DNA from: an uncultured Lentisphaeraceae bacterium
GTDB taxonomy: Bacteria > Verrucomicrobiota > Kiritimatiellia > RFP12 > DVOR01
NCBI GenBank assembly: GCA_937892925.1
Contig: CALBHX010000090.1
Location: 1 to 6,249 of the forward strand
DNA: 6,249 nucleotides
Direction of reading: 5' to 3'
Part shown: in pieces, positions 1-6,014 of the stretch
Layout of the letters: the number at the start of each line of letters is the position of its first letter
How positions within the stretch are numbered: the first letter of the stretch is position 1
Made by a program: the position numbers and the translations under genes
The notes under the pieces: model-generated
The model's input: only the letters and a program-made list of their open reading frames with translations
Told to the model about the DNA's origin: nothing
The model's database searches: none

Positions 1-2
1 GT

Positions 3-308
3 TGGGAGGTGGGGCAAACCGCCATTGAATCCATGGATGCCGAGTTGACTCAAGCCTCTCGCCCACATTACTTAACCTCCGAGATCCTTTTTGCCAAAGC
101 CCGAATTCTTTGTCAAAAGGGAGACAAAAGTGCAGCCAAGGCTGCGCTTCATCCACTGCTAAACGCCAACAAAGATTCCCCTCTTGCAAAGTATACACCA
201 CAGGCTGAACGGTTACGCCAGTTGATTGATGCGTACCAAGCTCCTGCAGCAACACCGCACGCCGCACTGGCCGCCCCAGAACAAAAAGTAACGGAAAAGA
301 CGAAGTAA
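3..308 (+). CDS. C-terminal fragment of a probable tetratricopeptide-repeat (TPR) protein
   Basis: The reading frame is already open at the left edge (it reads Trp-Glu before the first GTG at 9), so this is almost certainly the 3' end of a longer gene and not a 99-residue protein starting at 9. The visible part has the helical spacing of a TPR-type repeat: a segment reading ILFAKARILCQKGDKSAAKA, with small residues at the helix contacts and a Gly-Asp turn, followed by a second amphipathic helix around LLNANKDSPLAKYTPQAERL. The last 30 or so residues are Ala/Pro/Lys-rich and probably disordered. TPR proteins are usually interaction scaffolds; the partner and cellular location cannot be told from this piece. 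It ends at TAA 306-308, 26 bases before a strong terminator, so it belongs to an upstream transcription unit separate from the kinase cluster. The TPR assignment rests on pattern, not on a full repeat consensus. Confidence 0.6.
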   Translation, partial: WEVGQTAIESMDAELTQASRPHYLTSEILFAKARILCQKGDKSAAKAALHPLLNANKDSPLAKYTPQAERLRQLIDAYQAPAATPHAALAAPEQKVTEKTK

Positions 309-334
309 TTCCAGCCTGTACAAACTCATTCACC

Positions 335-369
335 GTGGCGGGGCACCAGCATGTGTCCCGCCACTTTTT
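335..369 (+). terminator. Strong intrinsic (Rho-independent) terminator
   Basis: A 12-bp stem pairs 335-346 (GTGGCGGGGCAC) with 353-364 (GTGTCCCGCCAC), with a single G-U pair at 343/356 and a 6-base loop CAGCAT. It is followed directly by TTTTT at 365-369. It sits 26 bases after the stop codon of the TPR-type gene and closes that transcription unit. Confidence 0.93.
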
Positions 370-434
370 ACCATTATTACTCCATACGTTCGACCATACT
401 CCAGCAAATACCCTAAAATACCCCATTGACAATA

Positions 435-443
435 TGGTAGAAT
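435..443 (+). promoter_or_regulatory. Candidate extended -10 promoter for the two-component cluster, possibly giving a leaderless mRNA
   Basis: The sequence TGGTAGAAT at 435-443 matches an extended -10 (TGnTATAAT with one mismatch). A start about 7 bases downstream would fall at 450-451, on the A of the kinase ATG. No good -35 sits 16-18 bases upstream (414-421 is an AT-rich run). TTGACA at 426-431 is a perfect -35 hexamer, but it lies only 6 bases from this -10, and no usable -10 lies 17 bases downstream of it. The region follows the terminator of the previous unit, so a promoter is expected here; the exact element is inferred. Confidence 0.4.
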
Positions 444-450
444 ACAAAGC

Positions 451-1626
451 ATGCGTCAGGGTTTTTTCGATAAATTTATATCCCGGCTTGACCGGATTGA
501 GGCTCCCGTACTCTCAGCACACATTGCCGAGATCGCAAAAGAGCGGGGGTTTTTAGAGACGATCTTCCAATCCATTGATGAGGGCGTTTTGGTGTTAGGT
601 GAAGGCCTGATTCCTCTTTATGCCAATCATGCCGCAGAGCAAATGGTAGGATTTGAGCTTCGAAAATGGCGAGGGAAATCCCTTGGGCGGCATCTCCGTG
701 AATGGGGACTAGAATCGCTTCTGAAACAACAAATAGGTAACTGGGAACGCATCGAAGCCCGTGAGGTGGAACTCACCTATCCGGAACACCGAATCGTCTC
801 CTTCTATGCACGCCCCGTCTCCTTGGCAGATCGGCTAGAATTGTTACTTATTCTTCGAGACATAACCCGTGAACGAGCGGCAGAAGAGAATGCTCTTGTC
901 GATGAGCGCTTAACAGCAGCAAAAACGCTAGCTGCAGGTGTAGCGCACGAGATCGGTAATCCGCTTAACGCCATCAACATTCATCTTCAACTGCTTGCCC
1001 GCGAACTGCGGCACATTCAGAATGATGAACAACGGGACACATTGCAAAATCTCACCTCGATTGCCGAGGCTGAAGTAAGCCGATTAGACAACATTATTCG
1101 CCGGTTTTTAACTGCCATCCGCCCCTCCAAACCAAACCTAACACGTGGCAACATTCGTGCCACCATTGAGGCTGTTACCCGTCTTCTCACGCCCGATTTT
1201 GAACAACGGCACATTCAGTTGCAAATTCTTTTCCCGGATACTATTCCAGATGTTTTCTTCGATGCACAGCAAATGGAACAGGTATTCTTTAACCTTATCC
1301 GCAATGCCATGGATGCCGTGAGCGATGGTGGACGGATCGGTATCACCGTCACTGCTGATGACAACTGGGTAAATATCTCCATCCTTGACAATGGGGTCGG
1401 CATCCCGGCAGATCTGTTGGGGCGTATTTTTGACCCTTACGTAACCACTAAGGCGAAAGGAAACGGATTAGGACTCATGATCGTCCGCCGTATTGTACAG
1501 GATCATGGCGGTACAATTGCCTGTGCAAGCCACTATGGAGAAGGCACCTGTTTCACACTTCACCTACCCCGAGCCGAACGACGCGTTCGAGCCCTCGGTA
1601 ATTCATGCGAAGAGGACCATGCATGA
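451..1626 (+). CDS. Cytoplasmic PAS-domain sensor histidine kinase (NtrB/AtoS-like)
   Basis: This is an autophosphorylating sensor kinase that should pass phosphate to the response regulator encoded next. A PAS-type sensory region spans about residues 33-135. The HisKA dimerisation helix carries the H-box AAGVAHEIGNPLNAI, with His166 the predicted phosphorylation site. The HATPase domain shows an N-box NLIRNAMDAV (Asn285), a G1 box DNGVGIP (Asp313, Gly315, Gly317), an F-box FDPYVTTK (327-334) and a G2 box GNGLGL (337-342). No transmembrane segment is visible, so it probably senses a cytoplasmic signal or a partner protein; its ligand is unknown. At 391 residues it has a normal length for a soluble NtrB-type kinase. 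ATG 451 was chosen because an in-frame stop lies at 427-429 and no other start lies between. There is no Shine-Dalgarno site before it, consistent with a leaderless message. Its TGA overlaps the ATG of the regulator. Confidence 0.95.
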   Translation: MRQGFFDKFISRLDRIEAPVLSAHIAEIAKERGFLETIFQSIDEGVLVLGEGLIPLYANHAAEQMVGFELRKWRGKSLGRHLREWGLESLLKQQIGNWERIEAREVELTYPEHRIVSFYARPVSLADRLELLLILRDITRERAAEENALVDERLTAAKTLAAGVAHEIGNPLNAINIHLQLLARELRHIQNDEQRDTLQNLTSIAEAEVSRLDNIIRRFLTAIRPSKPNLTRGNIRATIEAVTRLLTPDFEQRHIQLQILFPDTIPDVFFDAQQMEQVFFNLIRNAMDAVSDGGRIGITVTADDNWVNISILDNGVGIPADLLGRIFDPYVTTKAKGNGLGLMIVRRIVQDHGGTIACASHYGEGTCFTLHLPRAERRVRALGNSCEEDHA

Positions 1627-2987
1627 ACACGTTGCTCGTTGTTGATGACGATTTGGCAACCCGTGAGGGGGTCGCCATGGCTTTGCGCGATACCTATACC
1701 GTTTTGACCGCGGCTGACGCGGAATCTGCGGCCGCCTTACTAACCTCGCACGATATTGACTTGGTGTTAACAGATTTGAGAATGCCAGGGCGCGACGGAC
1801 TCTCTCTTCTACGTAACATCGTCACTACGCACCCCAATATTCCTGTTATTCTCCTCTCCGCCTATGGATCCATTGAAAGTGCTGTTGAAGCCATGCGAAA
1901 CGGCGCATATGACTTTCTCACTAAACCCATAAACCTCGACCACTTGGCATTGATTGTCCAACGAGCACTCCGGCAAAAAACGCTAGAGCGCCAAAACGCC
2001 CGCCTACGGACACAATTAATTGGAAAAAGTGCGTTGGAACGCCTAATCGGATCTTCCGAAGTCATGATGCACGTACGTGAACGAATCGAACAAGTAGCGC
2101 CGACGCCTGCCACCGTGCTCATCCAGGGTGCCAGTGGCACGGGCAAGGAACTCGTCGCCCGTGCCATTCACGCGTTGAGTCCACGTGCTAACAACCCGTT
2201 TGTAGCTGTACACTGTGCAGCATTAGCTCCAACATTACTCGAAAGTGAGCTTTTCGGACATGTCAAAGGTGCCTTTACCGGAGCAAATGACGATCATAAA
2301 GGGCGTTTTGAACTGGCCAATGGCGGCACCCTTTTTCTAGATGAGATTTCGGAGATTGACCTCTCTACGCAGGTCAAACTTTTACGCGTGCTTGAAACAC
2401 GAACAGTTGAGCCCGTAGGATCCGCCGAACCGCGCCCAATAGATATACGACTGGTAGCTGCCACCAATCGAAATCTCCGGGCATGGGTGCAAGAAGGTAA
2501 ATTTCGTGAAGACCTTTTCTTCCGCCTAAATGTTATTGACATTAACCTGCCCTCATTGCGGGAGCGGCGGAGTGATTTACCCTTACTGTGTGATGCGTTC
2601 ATCCGAGAATTCAACCCATTGCTTGGTCGAAGTATTTTAGGGCTTGACCACGAAGCACTGGTCTGTCTAGAACAATACGCATGGCCCGGTAACGTGCGTG
2701 AGTTACGCAATACAATTGAACGTATGATGGTTTTAGCGAAGGGTGATCGCCTTATGCGAGACGATATTCCCCAATCCATTCTTGATACACTGAATGGTGC
2801 CCCGTCAACAACCTCCACATCACCATCCGTAGCCGCCTCGTCCAGTGAGCCGGAAGAAGCTGCTTTAATACGAAAAGTTCTTTTGGAAACCAACGGGAAT
2901 CGAACCGCCACCGCCAAGCGATTAGGTATTCCCTTACGTACGCTTTACCGAAGAATCAAACGGTATGGATTGGAGAGTATTGCATGA
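1623..2987 (+). CDS. NtrC-type sigma-54-dependent response regulator
   Basis: This 454-residue bacterial enhancer-binding protein is the partner of the upstream kinase. Its receiver domain (about 1-120) has the acidic pocket at Asp8-Asp9-Asp10, phospho-acceptor Asp51 in TDLRMPG, Ser80 and Lys102 (LTKP). The AAA+ domain (about 143-375) has Walker A GASGTGKE (169-176), the sigma-54 contact loop GAFTGA (216-221) intact, and Walker B LFLDE with Asp240-Glu241. A Ser/Thr-rich linker leads to a Fis-type helix-turn-helix (about 410-450, ending LGIPLRTLYRRIKRYGLE). It should bind upstream enhancers and use ATP to remodel sigma-54 RNA polymerase when phosphorylated. ATG 1623 is preferred over an in-frame ATG at 1605: it begins the receiver at the usual MNTLLVVDDD, forms the ATGA overlap with the kinase stop, and has AGAGGA at 1611-1616, six bases upstream. 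Target genes are not evident. Confidence 0.96.
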   Translation: MNTLLVVDDDLATREGVAMALRDTYTVLTAADAESAAALLTSHDIDLVLTDLRMPGRDGLSLLRNIVTTHPNIPVILLSAYGSIESAVEAMRNGAYDFLTKPINLDHLALIVQRALRQKTLERQNARLRTQLIGKSALERLIGSSEVMMHVRERIEQVAPTPATVLIQGASGTGKELVARAIHALSPRANNPFVAVHCAALAPTLLESELFGHVKGAFTGANDDHKGRFELANGGTLFLDEISEIDLSTQVKLLRVLETRTVEPVGSAEPRPIDIRLVAATNRNLRAWVQEGKFREDLFFRLNVIDINLPSLRERRSDLPLLCDAFIREFNPLLGRSILGLDHEALVCLEQYAWPGNVRELRNTIERMMVLAKGDRLMRDDIPQSILDTLNGAPSTTSTSPSVAASSSEPEEAALIRKVLLETNGNRTATAKRLGIPLRTLYRRIKRYGLESIA

Positions 2988-3691
2988 ACGCCGTCCAGGT
3001 CTTTTCTGTTCTTGTGTTCATATTCCCCGGTATTCTTTTCTCCAATGAATTGCCGGGGCTGATTTTTCCGCCAAAGCCCGTGCCACTCTTTGGCGAAACG
3101 CCCTGCCCCACTTGTCATGGTTCCGGAAGAGAAACTGTAGAAGACACTGGCGTTCAAGCTCAAAATATTGTCCGTGCCAAGCTGGTACGCACCTGCAGAT
3201 CCTGTCGCGCACGCGGGCGCACTGTTCAACGTCTTACATTCGCCGAACGTCTGGAACGCCAAAAAACGCAACGTTTACGATTCGATACCGAACAACTTGC
3301 CGCCGGAAATGTTCCCCTTGCCGGAGGATATATCAAACCCGGAACCGCCGACTTGCTTTCCCCCGAAGCATTCGCGAAATTAGCGCATCAATGCCCAAAA
3401 CCCTGTAAAGCCTGTTGGGGTTTAGGTATGGAAATGTGCCGGTCATGTCGTGGTACAGGTTCCACCTTAGAACGTATGCGAAACAAAGATGGCGAACAAC
3501 TCATCAAAAAAGTGCCCTGCCAAGCCTGTTCCGGAACAGGCACACAATCCTGCCGAAAGTGTTCCGGAACAGGTGCCCTCCCCTTTTGCCGAAAATGCTC
3601 CGGAACCGGTATAACTCATGCTCGCTCGCGCGATGGGAGCCCTGGCGCCTCCGAACGATGTAAAAATTGCCGCGGTGAAGGCCGTCGATAA
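2984..3691 (+). CDS. Exported CxxCxGxG (DnaJ zinc-finger-like) cysteine-rich protein, no J domain
   Basis: This 235-residue protein has eight CxxCxxxG motifs, beginning at Cys41, 71, 141, 152, 179, 190, 202 and 226; most read CxxCxGxG, as in the DnaJ central domain. DnaJ has four such motifs binding two zinc ions, so eight could bind four; this is inferred from family knowledge. An extra Cys137 gives 17 cysteines. There is no J domain, HPD motif or DnaJ C-terminal domain. Residues 4-19 form a hydrophobic stretch followed by FSNE, which looks like a signal peptide with cleavage near Ser20, although the N-terminus lacks Lys or Arg. The start ATG 2984 overlaps the regulator stop (ATGA), with GGAGAG at 2972-2977 as ribosome binding site. 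Possible roles are thiol/zinc-dependent protein binding or redox work in the envelope, but no function is established. The label DnaJ should be avoided. Confidence 0.85.
   Translation: MNAVQVFSVLVFIFPGILFSNELPGLIFPPKPVPLFGETPCPTCHGSGRETVEDTGVQAQNIVRAKLVRTCRSCRARGRTVQRLTFAERLERQKTQRLRFDTEQLAAGNVPLAGGYIKPGTADLLSPEAFAKLAHQCPKPCKACWGLGMEMCRSCRGTGSTLERMRNKDGEQLIKKVPCQACSGTGTQSCRKCSGTGALPFCRKCSGTGITHARSRDGSPGASERCKNCRGEGRR
3525..3610 (+). repeat. Internal coding repeats with palindromic TGTTCCGGAACAGG units
   Basis: Three copies of the codon block for CSGTG lie at 3527-3540, 3560-3573 and 3596-3609, spaced 33 and 36 bases. The first sits in a perfect 16-bp palindrome, CCTGTTCCGGAACAGG (3525-3540); the second retains a perfect 12-bp palindrome TGTTCCGGAACA (3560-3571); the third is diverged. 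The two 24-base blocks at 3551-3574 and 3587-3610 differ at three positions, all third codon positions, and both encode CRKCSGTG. They lie inside the cysteine-rich gene, so the simplest reading is tandem duplication of a zinc-finger unit. Confidence 0.8.
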
Positions 3692-3726
3692 TACCATATC
3701 CATCTTCTTACCTTTTTACCTTTGTC

Positions 3727-4335
3727 ATGCCCACCTACCCTCTCCATGATATCTTCCATTCCCTTCAAGGTGAAGGACGAAATACTGGAAAACCTGTCAC
3801 CTTTATTCGATTCTCCGGATGCAATCTCGCATGCCCCTGGTGCGACACCGATCATACCACTGCATTGCAACTTACACTTGCAGATTTGTTTCAACGCGTT
3901 CAAGCGCACCCTGGAGCGAGTGTCATCCTCACAGGAGGCGAGCCTCTAATCCAACCCGATCTATTTCCCCTCGTTGCAGCACTCAAAGCCGCAGGATTTT
4001 GGATTGGAATAGAAACCAATGGTACCCGCGAACCTACACCCTCTCTTCGGGCTGCCCTAGACTACATTGCCGCATCCCCAAAAGTTGGAGCCCCGCTTAA
4101 TCTTCGTTCCGCACACGAAGTGCGACTCGTTGTAACCAATGACATTACGCCCGCATGGTGTGCCGATATTAGGAAACATCTCCCCGCCCAGGATTACTAC
4201 CTTTCCCCCTGTGACGAAGGCGGCCATCTTAACATGCGAGCTACCATTCACCTACTCGGCCAACTCAACGCCTCAGCTCCAACTCCCCCATGGCGACTCT
4301 CCATTCAAACCCATAAACTAGCTGGCATCCCATGA
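3727..4335 (+). CDS. queE: 7-carboxy-7-deazaguanine synthase QueE (radical SAM)
   Basis: QueE converts 6-carboxy-5,6,7,8-tetrahydropterin to 7-carboxy-7-deazaguanine, the step that builds the deazapurine ring for preQ0, queuosine and related modified bases. It is cytoplasmic and uses a [4Fe-4S] cluster, S-adenosylmethionine and Mg2+. Visible signatures in the 202-residue protein are the substrate-binding start SLQGEG (12-17), the cluster motif SGCNLACPWCDT with Cys32, Cys36 and Cys39 (CX3CX2C, as in other QueE proteins), TGGEP (69-73, SAM binding), ETNGT (96-100), ASPK in the middle, and the terminal QTHK (194-197). Length is normal for the short QueE family. It lies 35 bases after the cysteine-rich gene; the leader is pyrimidine-rich with TTACCTTT twice and no Shine-Dalgarno site, so translation may be weak or start unusually. 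queC, queD and folE are not in the window. The TGA overlaps the next ATG. Confidence 0.95.
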   Translation: MPTYPLHDIFHSLQGEGRNTGKPVTFIRFSGCNLACPWCDTDHTTALQLTLADLFQRVQAHPGASVILTGGEPLIQPDLFPLVAALKAAGFWIGIETNGTREPTPSLRAALDYIAASPKVGAPLNLRSAHEVRLVVTNDITPAWCADIRKHLPAQDYYLSPCDEGGHLNMRATIHLLGQLNASAPTPPWRLSIQTHKLAGIP

Positions 4336-5045
4336 GTCTCACCATTCAAACTACCATTTTTCAAGGATTCCCAACAACAGCCTTTATACCCAATCGTGCA
4401 TATGGCACACTCGTATGGTTTCACGGTGGTGGTTGGATGATTCCTCTTGGGGACGACGCTCTTAACTGGGGGCGCGACCTTGCACAAACCCTGTCATGTA
4501 CCGTGATTATGCCGGATTATCCACTGGCACGTACTACCGCCTACCCACGGTCAAACGCGTGGTGCACCGCCTTCTGGCGACATTGTTTCCAAATAACCCA
4601 AACGCCGCTGTTCCTCGGTGGCGATTCTGCAGGAGCACATCTCGCCTTGTGCGCCCTCCCAGCAGCCATGCCCGACCGTGCAGTCTTCATCTATCCCGTT
4701 ACGACCCTACTCCCCGTGCGAGATCGCGGTTCCTGGAAAGCGTATGAGAAATCATGGCCCCTCTCCCCCAGACTCATGGATTATTTTTATGACGCCTACT
4801 GCCCGGATCTTTCCCTGCGCTATGGAGCCTCTCCACTCGAACAACTCGAGCAACTCCCAAAAACGTTGATTATTACAGCTGAAGCCGATATCTTGGCCGA
4901 TCAACAAACGGACTTTGCAACACGTTTTGGTGCCATACAAATTCGCTATCCAGGCGCCCACCATATTTTTCTTTCCCGCCCGGAAGGCACGCAGTACCGG
5001 GCTCAGGCACTTCGTGATATCGCAGACTTCCTTCAGCGCAGCTAA
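4332..5045 (+). CDS. Compact alpha/beta hydrolase, hormone-sensitive-lipase-like esterase
   Basis: This 237-residue predicted cytoplasmic serine hydrolase carries the hallmark of the HSL/acetyl-esterase family: the oxyanion motif HGGGW (31-35) and the nucleophile elbow GGDSAGAH, with Ser99 as nucleophile. Asp186 (in AEADIL) and His211 (in GAHHIF, the usual H-x-F position) complete the likely catalytic triad; His210 is adjacent. DYPLAR (62-67) matches the DYRLAP block of the family. No signal peptide or membrane segment is seen. It is shorter than typical family members of about 300 residues, mostly because the N-terminal cap region is reduced. The substrate cannot be predicted; carboxyl esters of small acids are the family norm. 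The start forms an ATGA overlap with queE and has no Shine-Dalgarno site, so it is probably translated by coupling. No terminator is evident just after its TAA. Confidence 0.9.
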   Translation: MSLTIQTTIFQGFPTTAFIPNRAYGTLVWFHGGGWMIPLGDDALNWGRDLAQTLSCTVIMPDYPLARTTAYPRSNAWCTAFWRHCFQITQTPLFLGGDSAGAHLALCALPAAMPDRAVFIYPVTTLLPVRDRGSWKAYEKSWPLSPRLMDYFYDAYCPDLSLRYGASPLEQLEQLPKTLIITAEADILADQQTDFATRFGAIQIRYPGAHHIFLSRPEGTQYRAQALRDIADFLQRS

Positions 5046-5255
5046 CCTTGTCACTAACTGACTCGTTTAAAAACAACCGTATTATTCGTCGTATCGGGAA
5101 TGTACGGCAGATGACTGGCAACAGGAAGAGACGCGGTCAGCCACCCTTTCCTATTTACCTATGAGGTATCCAGAAATAGTTTGCTTGAAGTCTGGGTATG
5201 TATCGGAGGCGCCTTAGTATGAGGTAACGTTAACCACATAAAACCGAAACCCGAA

Positions 5256-5271
5256 AGGATGGCGATTTGCT
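5256..5271 (+). promoter_or_regulatory. Weak candidate sigma-54 (-24/-12) promoter
   Basis: The sequence AGGATGGCGATTTGCT has GG at 5257-5258 and GC at 5269-5270 with exactly ten bases between, and a full TTGCT at the -12 side. The -24 side matches the TGGCACG consensus only at GG and the last G. A start would fall near 5282, within the non-coding interval. The nearby NtrC-type regulator makes it worth noting, but a match of this quality can arise by chance in 1 kb. Confidence 0.2.
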
Positions 5272-5292
5272 CATATCTTACACCTTCTATCG

Positions 5293-5310
5293 TATATCTA
5301 TATCTATATC
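5293..5310 (+). repeat. Short tandem repeat (TATATC)x3
   Basis: Three perfect head-to-tail copies of the hexamer TATATC, followed by a partial unit (TCTATGC). It lies in the non-coding interval about 10-20 bases after the weak sigma-54-like site. No function is claimed; such arrays can vary in copy number by slippage. Confidence 0.85.
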
Positions 5311-5461
5311 TCTATGCATAGCCATGCGTTATATACTGAATCTCCTCCTGGCTAACAGAACGGGATTTTCAAATAGTCTAGGCGGACTGCATTATCATAC
5401 CAACTGAAGAAGTGGGTTCGATCTTTGTCCATGGAAATGAGGCTCTTGCTTCCATCGACTT

Positions 5462-5486
5462 CACAGAACTGAGTATATTTTCTGTG
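5462..5486. repeat. Inverted repeat CACAGAA / TTCTGTG
   Basis: A perfect 7-bp inverted repeat (5462-5468 with 5480-5486) with an 11-base AT-rich spacer. A smaller stem, TCTGA/TCAGA, follows at 5487-5491 and 5504-5508. It could be an RNA hairpin or a dimeric-protein operator; nothing further distinguishes the two. Confidence 0.5.
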
Positions 5487-5526
5487 TCTGATTTTTCGTT
5501 CTTTCAGATCCCATGAGGGTAGACAA

Positions 5527-5556
5527 TACAGGTATTCATTTTTTGGAATACTTGTA
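5527..5556. repeat. 11-bp RNA-type hairpin in the non-coding interval
   Basis: TACAGGTATTC (5527-5537) pairs along its full length with GAATACTTGTA (5546-5556), with one G-U (or, for the opposite strand, A-C) position at 5531/5552, around an 8-base loop ATTTTTTG. A stem this long with so short a loop is unlikely to be random in 1 kb. It lacks a downstream T-run on the + strand, so it is not a terminator. The G-U pair favours a + strand transcript. Confidence 0.6.
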
Positions 5557-5621
5557 CAATAGGGTATTTCGTTATGAGCGCGCCTCTTTGTTGATGATCC
5601 TATGGTGTGTGTTCGTAATAG

Positions 5622-5646
5622 GGAGAGAGGCTCTCCGGATGTTTTT
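5622..5646 (+). other. Small GC-rich hairpin followed by a T-run (weak terminator-like)
   Basis: GGAGAG (5622-5627) pairs with CTCTCC (5631-5636) around the 3-base loop AGG; TTTTT follows at 5642-5646 after five unpaired bases. The offset of the T-run makes it a poor intrinsic terminator. It may instead be one helix of a larger folded RNA. Confidence 0.3.
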
Positions 5647-5711
5647 ACAGTGTTGCCGTTGCGGATGATTCGAACTCATCGATCGAATTCCCTTCCCCAA
5701 GTGCGTTGCCC

Positions 5712-5759
5712 GGGATATCGTGGCCTGCCCGAAACATCACACGGCTGTGTGGATATCCT
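5712..5759. repeat. Two coaxial helices: GGATATC outer stem and CACAC/GTGTG inner hairpin
   Basis: The outer stem pairs 5713-5719 (GGATATC) with 5752-5758 (GATATCC), extendable by a G-U at 5712/5759. Inside, CACAC (5738-5742) pairs with GTGTG (5747-5751) around the loop GGCT. The inner helix ends exactly where the outer 3' strand begins, which allows stacking, leaving an 18-base unpaired strand at 5720-5737. This looks like folded RNA more than an operator. Confidence 0.5.
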
Positions 5760-6014
5760 CTTTGGTATTTATTGATTTTATCTTTTGCGGAACGACTGTC
5801 TATGAACATGTTGAGGTTACACCTTTAATTGAACAGTAAGCCGTTCCATCTACTCTCATGTGTTCGAAGTAGGCCATTTTCTCAACTGAACGAGCGTTGA
5901 TTTGACGCACATGCGGTGAGAATGAGGAATAGGATGGGAAAAGCTGGAATAGCTGGGTTTTGACGGATTTTTTGCGGAATGGCTGATTGAGAATGAAAAG
6001 GAGGAAAAAGGGGA

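Noticed and set aside
426..431. Perfect -35 hexamer TTGACA before the sensor kinase
   Set aside because: The 17-base position downstream falls at 449-454 inside the start codon with no -10 match, and the nearby TAGAAT is only 6 bases away, so the two cannot form one standard promoter.
2294..2917. Long - strand open frame of 207 codons opposite the NtrC-type regulator
   Set aside because: It is a mirror frame of the AAA+ and HTH coding sequence, low in motif content and rich in Ser/Arg, as expected for an antisense shadow of a conserved gene.
4514..4522. TTATCCACT, one mismatch from a DnaA box, plus the GC-skew change to its right
   Set aside because: It is a single copy inside a coding gene, with no cluster of DnaA boxes, no AT-rich unwinding element and no dnaA/dnaN/gyrB neighbours. 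A replication origin cannot be claimed.
5223..5235. Near-palindrome GGTAACGTTAACC, and AGGCGCCT at 5207-5214
   Set aside because: Both are short, single-copy palindromes of a size common by chance, with no adjacent promoter or gene they could regulate.
5664..5680. tRNA T-arm look-alike: GATGA, loop TTCGAAC, TCATC
   Set aside because: The loop fits TTCRANN, but the G53-C61 pair is missing, no 7-bp acceptor partner lies at the right distance (only about four of seven bases pair near 5612), no anticodon arm can be drawn and no CCA follows.
5958..5976. Second possible sigma-54 site ending in TTTTGC
   Set aside because: The -24 position reads GA where GG is nearly invariant, so only the -12 half matches.
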